Shown: in pieces, positions 1 to 5,516 of the stretch
Layout: every line of letters starts with the position of its first letter
How positions within the stretch are numbered: position 1 is the stretch's first letter
Assembly: GCA_002491825.1 (NCBI GenBank)
Contig: DKWR01000001.1
Span: forward strand, 1-15,264
DNA: 15,264 nt
Direction of reading: 5' to 3'
Source of the DNA: Ruminococcaceae bacterium UBA7147
GTDB taxonomy: Bacteria > Bacillota > Clostridia > Oscillospirales > Acutalibacteraceae
Program-made: the position numbers and the translations under genes
The notes under the pieces: model-generated
What the model saw: the letters and a program-made list of their open reading frames with translations, nothing else
The model's database searches: none
Told to the model about the DNA's origin: nothing

Positions 1-84
1 CCGAGGCACTCGGCAAATTATAGTTTATGAGCCTCAATGTCCCATATAAATTAAAAATGCAATACTTCTCCCGACAACAAACTA

Positions 85-113
85 TTGCAATATCTGTGCA
101 AAGGTTTTATAAT
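85..113 (+). promoter_or_regulatory. SigA-type promoter of the LTA-synthase/sortase operon
   Basis: A -35 box TTGCAA (85-90) and a perfect -10 box TATAAT (108-113) are separated by exactly 17 bp. The transcript should start near 120, giving a leader of about 26 nt before the ATG at 146. This placement makes the sulfatase-fold gene the first gene of the operon. It is a sequence match only, with no transcript evidence. Confidence 0.72.
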
Positions 114-145
114 ATATTCAATATTTATATAGACAGGAAAATTTT

Positions 146-2236
146 ATGCCATATCAGATTAACTCAAATGACGGCTTTAAACGCCGAAGTCATTTTATTA
201 ATTCAAATGACAATAACTTTACATATTATGAAAAAAATGCTACAACGCATAAGACAAGAGAACTTGTACTGACGCTGCTTTATTTTCCGATTTCAATACT
301 GTTTATGGAGCTTGTTGTAAAGCTGTCCGTCGGTTTTTCACTTGTCGACGGTGCGCTTTTTACTGTAATATTTTCGCTTGTACCTGCCTGTGTGCTGACT
401 GTAGTTTCTTCAATTTTAATAAACAGCAGAATCAACAGGCTGATTGCCTGCATTCTTACGGCAATGCTTTCAATCTGGTACAGTGCGCAGATTGTCTATA
501 ACAATGTTTTTGGAACGTTCTTTGTCATCAACAGCATTTCAAAGGGCGGAGCAGGACAGGCACTCAACTCCGTTGATATGATTTTTACGGCTATAAAGAG
601 CAGAATTTTTTTTATTTTGCTTATGTTTTTGCCGCTTGTGCTCTGTATTGTTTTCGGAAAAAGGCTCTCGATGTTCAATAAATCGAAGATTTCAGTAAAA
701 ATTGTTCTTCTCTGCTCTGCAATCGCATTTCAGATAATCGGTATGCTTACCGTAAATATTGACAAAGCCTCGTCAGATACAAAAAGCGCATATAACCTTT
801 ATTACGGAGAGCTTCAGCAAAACGCTGCCTGTGAAAAATTCGGACTTTTTACAATGCAAAGGCTTGACATAAGCCGTATGATTTTCGGCTATAAGGCGGA
901 TATACGCAAAACCGAAAGCACAGAGCCGTCAACAACTGCTCCAACGGCAACGGCGGATACTCCCGACAAAAAGGTTGAAACACAGATTATTGAAACCGAT
1001 TTTGACAAGCTGTCAGCAAAGACTGATAATGATGATTTAAAATCACTATATGATTATTTTTCAACTGAAAATCCGAGCTATACAAATGAATATACCGGGA
1101 TTTTTAAGGACTACAACATAATTTTCATTACGGCAGAAAGCTTTTCGCAATATGCAATTGACAAGGAATTAACACCCACTCTCTACAAAATGTACAGCGA
1201 GGGATTTCAGTTCGAAAACTACTATTCGCCTGCGTGGGGAGTAAGTACAACCGACGGCGAATACGCAAATCTTACGGGACTTACACCGAAGTCGGGAGTG
1301 TGGAGCTTTTCGCAGTCTGCCGAGGACAACGTTAGTTTTCCGTTCACTCTCGGAGAGCAGAGCCGTACAAACGGCTATAAAGAGGTGCGTGCATATCACA
1401 ACCACACCTACGATTACTATGACCGTGACGAGTACCTGACGAATATCGGCTACGATTATTCGGCTATCGGCAAGGGGCTTGACCTCGGCGAAGACGTGTG
1501 GCCTAATTCCGATTTGAAGATGATGCAGAAAACCGTAGACGATTACATAAACGCCGACAGCTTCAGCGTTTACTATATGACAGTAAGCGGTCACGGAGGG
1601 TATTCGTACAACACAATGAGTCAGCGCAACGCTGATTTGGTGAAGGACTTAAAATACAGCGACGAGGTCAAAGGCTACATTGCGGCAAATATTGAGCTTG
1701 ACAAGGCGCTTGAGTACCTTTTTGAAAGGCTTGAAAAGGCAGGCAAACTTGACAATACCGTTATCTGCCTTACAACTGACCACTACCCGTATTCGCTTGA
1801 CGAGTTCAACGGACTTGACGAGCTTGCGGGACATAAGGTGGATACTGTTTTTGAACGATACAAAAATGCGTGGTTGTTGTGGAGCGGCTCAATGAAAGAG
1901 CCTGTCAGCGTGAAAACGTACTGTTCAAGCATAGATGTTCTGCCGACTTTGCTCAATATGTTCGGCTTTGAGTACGACAGCAGAACAATTATAGGTACCG
2001 ATGTTTTCGGAGGAAAAGACCCGTTTGTTGTCTTTGCAGACAGAAGCTGGATTTCGCAGAACGGTATGTACAACGCAAACAGCGGAGAATATACTGCTTT
2101 TAAAAATACCGCAAAAAAAGACGACATTGACCTGCTTAACAACAAGTGCACAAATATGTTTACCGTTTCAAGAATGATACTTGACACGAACGTCTATGCC
2201 GAAATCTACGGAGATACTCATATAAAAGGAAAATAA
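146..2236 (+). CDS. LTA synthase family membrane phosphotransferase (sulfatase fold)
   Basis: The 696-residue protein resembles the LtaS family, which polymerises glycerol phosphate from phosphatidylglycerol onto a lipid anchor outside the membrane. Five hydrophobic segments lie at about residues 39-60, 68-92, 98-122, 153-170 and 182-203. A Thr/Pro/Ala-rich linker (about 256-273) follows, then an extracellular sulfatase-fold domain (about 323-640). Residues matching the LtaS metal/active site are E331 in ITAES, the likely nucleophile T368 in GVSTTDGEY, H483 in TVSGHGGY, and D545-H546 in TTDHYPY. The start at 146 has AGGAAA (135-140) 5 nt upstream; the next in-frame ATG would fall inside the first membrane helix. 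The gene ends 12 nt before a sortase gene. Family members can instead transfer phosphoglycerol or phosphoethanolamine to other glycans, so the substrate is open and no symbol is given. The catalytic assignment rests on motif alignment by eye. Confidence 0.88.
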   Translation: MPYQINSNDGFKRRSHFINSNDNNFTYYEKNATTHKTRELVLTLLYFPISILFMELVVKLSVGFSLVDGALFTVIFSLVPACVLTVVSSILINSRINRLIACILTAMLSIWYSAQIVYNNVFGTFFVINSISKGGAGQALNSVDMIFTAIKSRIFFILLMFLPLVLCIVFGKRLSMFNKSKISVKIVLLCSAIAFQIIGMLTVNIDKASSDTKSAYNLYYGELQQNAACEKFGLFTMQRLDISRMIFGYKADIRKTESTEPSTTAPTATADTPDKKVETQIIETDFDKLSAKTDNDDLKSLYDYFSTENPSYTNEYTGIFKDYNIIFITAESFSQYAIDKELTPTLYKMYSEGFQFENYYSPAWGVSTTDGEYANLTGLTPKSGVWSFSQSAEDNVSFPFTLGEQSRTNGYKEVRAYHNHTYDYYDRDEYLTNIGYDYSAIGKGLDLGEDVWPNSDLKMMQKTVDDYINADSFSVYYMTVSGHGGYSYNTMSQRNADLVKDLKYSDEVKGYIAANIELDKALEYLFERLEKAGKLDNTVICLTTDHYPYSLDEFNGLDELAGHKVDTVFERYKNAWLLWSGSMKEPVSVKTYCSSIDVLPTLLNMFGFEYDSRTIIGTDVFGGKDPFVVFADRSWISQNGMYNANSGEYTAFKNTAKKDDIDLLNNKCTNMFTVSRMILDTNVYAEIYGDTHIKGK
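158..211 (+). repeat. Direct repeat with two alternative hairpins inside the 5' end of the LTA-synthase-like gene
   Basis: A 15-nt direct repeat (158-172 and 197-211, 14 of 15 identical, ending AAATGAC) has a 39-nt period, so it encodes INSND twice at residues 5-9 and 18-22. Between the copies, GTCATTT (189-195) can pair with AAATGAC at 166-172 (extended by GGC/GCC, with a 3-nt bulge and a 7-nt loop) or with AAATGAC at 205-211 (9-nt loop). The two pairings exclude each other. The structure begins about 20 nt after the start codon. Whether it has any role is not known. Confidence 0.55.
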
Positions 2237-2248
2237 AGGAAGTTATTA

Positions 2249-3172
2249 ATGAAAAGAAAGCTTGCAATTTTTGGCATAATACTTATTTTTATTGCAGGAA
2301 TAGGAGTAATGAGCTACCCTCTTGTCAGCTCCGTTATAAATAATATTGAAAGCCGAAGTCACGTTGAGGAGTACTCAAAGACAACAAAGCAGTTGTCGTC
2401 GGAGGAAACGCTTGAAATGTTCAGGCAGGCGGAGGAATACAACCACAGCCTGACAAACAACGTAATCATTACCGACCCGTTTGACGAAAAAGCTTACAAG
2501 AAAATCGGTGCAAATTACGAAAATGCTCTCAACGTTGACGGCAACGGTCTGATAGGCTATATTGACATTCCTAAAATCAACGTATATCTGCCGATTTACC
2601 ACGGAACGACAGATAAAATTCTTGCCAAGGGTGCAGGTCATCTGCAAAATACCTCATTGCCTGTAGGAGGAGAAAGCACTCATTCCGTAATTTCTGCTCA
2701 CACTGCATATCCGGGTGAAACTTTTTTTGACTACCTTACTGATATGCAGGAGGGAGATGAATTTTACGTTCACGTTCTCGACAGGGTACTGAAGTATGAG
2801 GTTGACAGCATCAAGGTAGTTCTGCCCGAAGAAACCGACGATTTAAGAGTTATCAGGGGCGAAGATCACGTAACGCTTCTGACCTGTACGCCATACAGCA
2901 TCAACACTCACCGACTGCTTGTAAGAGGCAAGAGAGTTGCATATGACGATTCAAAATACATAACTACCGGTGCAAGTGCGGCAAGCTTCGGCGACGACGG
3001 ATTATTCTTCCTCGGCTATAAAATTCCTTACCCGGCGGCGGCAATTATTGTTGTCGGATTTGTTGCACTTGTAGTGATAATAGTGATAATCAGCTTAAGA
3101 CGCTCAAAGAAGAAAAAGCGTTACACTGATAATAACAAAGAAGATATTACCGAAACACAGGGCGGTGTTTGA
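2249..3172 (+). CDS. Class C (pilin-type) sortase with lid and C-terminal anchor
   Basis: This is a 307-residue membrane-anchored transpeptidase. Class C sortases cleave a sorting signal and join pilin subunits or attach surface proteins outside the membrane. There is an N-terminal hydrophobic segment at about 5-25. A DPF lid motif (76-78) is the class C hallmark that covers the active site. The sortase domain runs from about 98 to 230, with H151 (in SAHTAYPG), C213 (in LLTCTPY) and R222 (in HRLLVRGKR) as the catalytic triad. A second hydrophobic segment at about 261-283 is followed by RRSKKKKR, the C-terminal anchor common in class C. The residues after the catalytic His (TAYPG) differ from the usual RG. 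The start is set by AGGAAG (2237-2242), 6 nt before the ATG. It lies 12 nt after the LTA-synthase-like gene and overlaps the next sortase, so it is co-transcribed. No pilin gene is in the window. Confidence 0.92.
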   Translation: MKRKLAIFGIILIFIAGIGVMSYPLVSSVINNIESRSHVEEYSKTTKQLSSEETLEMFRQAEEYNHSLTNNVIITDPFDEKAYKKIGANYENALNVDGNGLIGYIDIPKINVYLPIYHGTTDKILAKGAGHLQNTSLPVGGESTHSVISAHTAYPGETFFDYLTDMQEGDEFYVHVLDRVLKYEVDSIKVVLPEETDDLRVIRGEDHVTLLTCTPYSINTHRLLVRGKRVAYDDSKYITTGASAASFGDDGLFFLGYKIPYPAAAIIVVGFVALVVIIVIISLRRSKKKKRYTDNNKEDITETQGGV

Positions 3173-3969
3173 ATTTGTGGAGAAAAATAGTCACAGGCGT
3201 TGCTATTGTAATGCTTGTTGCAGGAATAGGTTTGTTTATGTTTCCGATTGTGTCAAACTTTATCGGAACGCAGATTGCAAATTCAGAAACGGAAAAATTT
3301 GACAGTCAGATTGAAAACGTTGTTGACGACGGACTGACGTTTGAGGACGCACACGAACAGGGCAAGGTAGACGACGAGGGTTATCTGATTGACGAAAAGG
3401 GAAATAGGAAGTCGGAAAATCCCGTTGTGTTCAGGCTCGACCTTGACAGGCTTTACAAGGACAGCGCAGAGTACAACGAAAAGCTGAAGACAAATCAGAG
3501 CTCTCTGCTTATAGACAGTTATTCTTATGTTCAGCCGTCGCTTGACTTGAGAAGTTACGGAATAACCGACGGAATTTACGGCTACGTTTCGGCGGAGTCA
3601 ATCAATATGAAACTGCCGATTTACCTCGGCGCAAACGATGCTACAATGAGCTACGGTGCGGCTCATATGACATACACTTCACTGCCGCTCGGTGGCAAAA
3701 ACACCAACACGGTGCTTGCAGGGCACACGGGATATATCGGCAGAGTTTTCTTTGATAATCTGCGGAATCTGAAAATCGGCGATGAGGTAAAGTTACGCAA
3801 TTACTGGAATACACTGACTTATAAGGTAGTTGAAACAAAAATCTGCAAGCCTGACCAGTCGCAGGATATTTTTATAAAGAAAGACAGGGATATGCTGACG
3901 ATGATTACATGCATTTCGGACAACAACGGCGGCTTTGACAGATATTATGTGATATGCGAAAGAAAATAG
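3169..3969 (+). CDS. Second sortase, lid-less and singly anchored
   Basis: This 266-residue sortase is related to but clearly different from its neighbour. It has an N-terminal hydrophobic segment at about 7-31 and a longer acidic spacer (about 40-85). A YNEKL segment (102-106) is of the kind seen before the lid in class C enzymes. The sortase domain runs from about 130 to the end, with H186 (LAGHTGY), C248 (MLTMITC) and R258 (DRYYVICERK). No DPW/DPF lid is visible. The protein stops just after the final strand, so there is no C-terminal membrane segment. The start is a TTG: either 3169, which shares TTGA with the previous stop, or 3175, which is better spaced (9 nt) from GGGCGG at 3160-3165. 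No ATG precedes the membrane helix. The catalytic triad is complete, so it is probably active. Its class is less certain than for the first sortase. Confidence 0.88.
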   Translation: MNLWRKIVTGVAIVMLVAGIGLFMFPIVSNFIGTQIANSETEKFDSQIENVVDDGLTFEDAHEQGKVDDEGYLIDEKGNRKSENPVVFRLDLDRLYKDSAEYNEKLKTNQSSLLIDSYSYVQPSLDLRSYGITDGIYGYVSAESINMKLPIYLGANDATMSYGAAHMTYTSLPLGGKNTNTVLAGHTGYIGRVFFDNLRNLKIGDEVKLRNYWNTLTYKVVETKICKPDQSQDIFIKKDRDMLTMITCISDNNGGFDRYYVICERK

Positions 3970-3973
3970 TATA

Positions 3974-4010
3974 AGGGCGGATAACGTTTCGGTTATCCGC
4001 CCTGTTGTTT
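3974..4010 (+). terminator. Terminator of the sortase operon, probably bidirectional
   Basis: A perfect 12-bp stem AGGGCGGATAAC (3974-3985) / GTTATCCGCCCT (3992-4003) has a 6-nt loop and is followed by GTTGTTTT on the + strand. It sits between two convergent genes, 5 nt after the sortase stop and 6 nt beyond the epimerase stop. In the - direction it is followed by a moderately T-rich stretch, so it can end both transcripts. Confidence 0.88.
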
Positions 4011-4909
4011 TACAGATTGTTTTCAATAAAATCGATATACGTCTTTGGAGTTACTGCACTGCGGTTTGACTTGTACCATTCATACTCTTCCTTTAAACCG
4101 ACCTCAAGAGGAACGGTTGAACTCATAAGCTCGTACTGCCTTGAAACATCAAGCGTGTATTCGTAGTCATAAAAGCAGAAATAACTTCGCTGATTTACCG
4201 ACTTGTCAACGCTTACGAATTTCGGAGTTTTTCCGACAGCCTTGTAACAAAGTGTTACCCAGTCCCTGATTGCGACAGTCTCTCTGTTGCCGAGGTTGAA
4301 TATTTTATTTTCGGGGTGCTTTTCAAGCAGAATGTCAATAAATCTGCAAAGGTCTTTTACGTTGAAAAATTGCAGTTTCATTTCTCCGTTTTCAGGAATG
4401 TAAAAGGGACGGTCTTTTTCTGCACAGTCAAAGACAAACGGCTCACGGTAAAGGTTTTCGTACACACCGTAAAAATAGGGAGGACGTAAGATATAAGCAG
4501 AAGGAAGATTGTTGAGAAGATATTTTTCAGCGGCAAGTTTGTTTGTGCCGTAGTCGCCCCAGACGGAGTTTTTGCCACAGGGCTGACTTTCCGTAAACGG
4601 CTGAATGTTTGTTTCGGGATATACGGCGCTGGAGCTAATGAAAATGTAATCGTCAAAGCTGTCAAGCGCATTTAGCAACGTTTTTACGTGTTCCTCTGTG
4701 TAGGCTGTGATGTCAAGCACAACGTCAAAGTGCATACCTTTGAGCCTGTTTCCAAGCTTTGTTCTGTCGCAGTCAATCAGCTTTACACCGTTTACCTGAA
4801 CTTTGCTGTTGCGGTTGATAACGTAAACCTCGTTGCCTTTATTAGCGTAGTATTCAGCGGCAAATCTGCTGACAAAGGTTGTGCCGCCGGTTATGAGAAT
4901 TTTCTGCAT
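4010..4909 (-). CDS. NAD-dependent epimerase/dehydratase (extended SDR)
   Basis: The 299-residue soluble Rossmann-fold protein belongs to the nucleotide-sugar epimerase/dehydratase superfamily. It has an N-terminal cofactor loop at residues 8-14 in TGGTTFVSR, an acidic turn at DCDRT (46-50), the ISSSAVYP strand (91-98) with the catalytic Ser, and the catalytic pair Y120 and K124 (YGTNK). An LRPPYFYG segment follows, and the C-terminal substrate domain ends with GLKEEYEWY (271-279). The cofactor loop has Thr and Ser at residues 11 and 14, where classical epimerases have Gly. This is closer to the CSP41-like or atypical branch, so the substrate cannot be named. The start is set by GGAGGTC four nt upstream. 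It is convergent with the sortase operon and has its own promoter. Confidence 0.86.
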   Translation of the reverse strand: MQKILITGGTTFVSRFAAEYYANKGNEVYVINRNSKVQVNGVKLIDCDRTKLGNRLKGMHFDVVLDITAYTEEHVKTLLNALDSFDDYIFISSSAVYPETNIQPFTESQPCGKNSVWGDYGTNKLAAEKYLLNNLPSAYILRPPYFYGVYENLYREPFVFDCAEKDRPFYIPENGEMKLQFFNVKDLCRFIDILLEKHPENKIFNLGNRETVAIRDWVTLCYKAVGKTPKFVSVDKSVNQRSYFCFYDYEYTLDVSRQYELMSSTVPLEVGLKEEYEWYKSNRSAVTPKTYIDFIENNL

Positions 4910-4928
4910 TTTTGACCTCCGTAATTTT

Positions 4929-4956
4929 ATTATAACAAAAAAATCGGCTGTGTCGG
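4929..4956 (-). promoter_or_regulatory. Extended -10 promoter of the epimerase gene, overlapping the upstream terminator
   Basis: On the - strand there is TGTTATAAT, an extended -10 element (TGnTATAAT); TATAAT is the complement of 4929-4934. Sixteen bp upstream is CCGACA (complement of 4951-4956), a poor -35 that lies inside the terminator stem of the neighbouring DUF1292 gene. The predicted start near 4922 leaves a leader of only about 12 nt, which just holds the ribosome binding site. Confidence 0.45.
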
Positions 4957-4973
4957 TTTCCCGATACAGCCGA
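4937..4973 (-). terminator. Terminator of the DUF1292 gene
   Basis: A 13-bp stem (4944-4956 with 4961-4973, one G-T wobble, TTTC loop on the + strand) is followed in the - direction by seven T residues (complement of 4937-4943). It begins 5 nt after the stop codon of the DUF1292 gene. It separates that gene from the epimerase gene on the same strand. Confidence 0.85.
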
Positions 4974-4978
4974 AAATT

Positions 4979-5275
4979 TTATTCAAAGTTTATGTCGCCT
5001 TCGTATTTCTTTTTGAACATATCAAAAACGGTCTGCAAAATTTCCTCGTCGTCAATGCTAACATATTCTTCCGTTTCTTCATCAAGAGCATTGATTTTAA
5101 GAATTACAACCTCGTCTGCGTCCTCGTCATTTTCAATGAGAACTATATATTCGTCACCGTCATATTCAATGACATCAAGAAATTCAAATTCAACCTCGTT
5201 GCCCTCGTCATCGGTAAGGGTGATGAGCGCACCTTCGTTTTCCATTTCTTCAAGGATATTTTCATTGTCAGTCAT
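4979..5275 (-). CDS. DUF1292 family small acidic protein (YrzB-like)
   Basis: The 98-residue protein matches DUF1292 in length and pattern: ITLTDDEGNEVEFEFLDVIEYDGDEYIVLI (18-47) followed by a strand with EVVILKI (55-61). The family is widespread in Firmicutes, and its molecular function is not established. Here 36 of 98 residues are Asp or Glu and only four are Lys, with no Arg, so the protein is strongly acidic. A likely helix (77-92) ends in KKKYEGD. It is cytosolic, with no signal peptide. The start is set by GAGG (complement of 5284-5287), 8 nt upstream. It has its own promoter and terminator and is a single-gene unit, divergent from htpG. Confidence 0.87.
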   Translation of the reverse strand: MTDNENILEEMENEGALITLTDDEGNEVEFEFLDVIEYDGDEYIVLIENDEDADEVVILKINALDEETEEYVSIDDEEILQTVFDMFKKKYEGDINFE

Positions 5276-5308
5276 AGTAATGTCCTCGCTTTCTCTAACT
5301 TCTTTTAC

Positions 5309-5337
5309 AGTATAACTATATTATGCGTAAAAGTCAA
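5309..5337 (-). promoter_or_regulatory. SigA-type promoter of the DUF1292 gene
   Basis: On the - strand TTGACT (complement of 5332-5337) and TATACT (complement of 5309-5314) are separated by exactly 17 bp. The predicted transcript start is near 5302, about 27 nt upstream of the ATG. Confidence 0.68.
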
Positions 5338-5361
5338 GTGCAAATTCGGGCAACTGTTTGT

Positions 5362-5385
5362 GATAATAAACCGTGATTTATTACC
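5362..5385. repeat. AT-rich inverted repeat between divergent promoters
   Basis: GATAATAAA (5362-5370) and TTTATTACC (5377-5385) form an imperfect dyad (8 of 9 pairs) around a 6-nt centre. It lies upstream of both the DUF1292 promoter and the htpG promoter. It could be an operator, but its AT-rich composition makes chance likely. Confidence 0.25.
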
Positions 5386-5432
5386 ATTACGGAGCATAAC
5401 TTACAGTCTGCACAAATTCAGAAAATTATCTA

Positions 5433-5461
5433 TTGAAATATGTTAAAAATTAGGATATACT
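5433..5461 (+). promoter_or_regulatory. SigA-type promoter of htpG
   Basis: TTGAAA (5433-5438) and TATACT (5456-5461) have a 17-bp spacer, predicting a start near 5468 and a leader of about 49 nt. The -10 box is one arm of a dyad, 5455-5461 with 5477-5483 (ATATACT/AGTATAT), centred at 5469. No CIRCE element (TTAGCACTC-N9-GAGTGCTAA) is visible between the divergent genes, so HrcA control is not supported. Confidence 0.66.
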
Positions 5462-5516
5462 TATTATTTAAGGATTAGTATATAACCTGAAATTTGATTA
5501 AAAAGGAAGTAATTTT

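Noticed and set aside
1..13. Short hairpin CCGAG-GCA-CTCGG at the left edge, possibly the end of an upstream terminator or RNA
   Set aside because: Only five pairs with a 3-nt loop, no T-run, and the sequence to its left is not in the window.
27..272. Open frame of 81 codons overlapping the start of the LTA-synthase-like gene
   Set aside because: It spans the promoter, has no ribosome binding site, and resembles no known protein; the overlapping gene has a clear promoter and ribosome binding site.
4881..5315. Ser-rich open frame opposite the DUF1292 gene
   Set aside because: It is the antisense of an acidic coding sequence (Glu/Asp codons read as Ser/Leu), crosses the terminator, and has no start signals.
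5282..5516. CIRCE/HrcA or CtsR operator upstream of htpG
   Set aside because: Neither the CIRCE arms nor the CtsR heptad repeats could be found on reading both strands.
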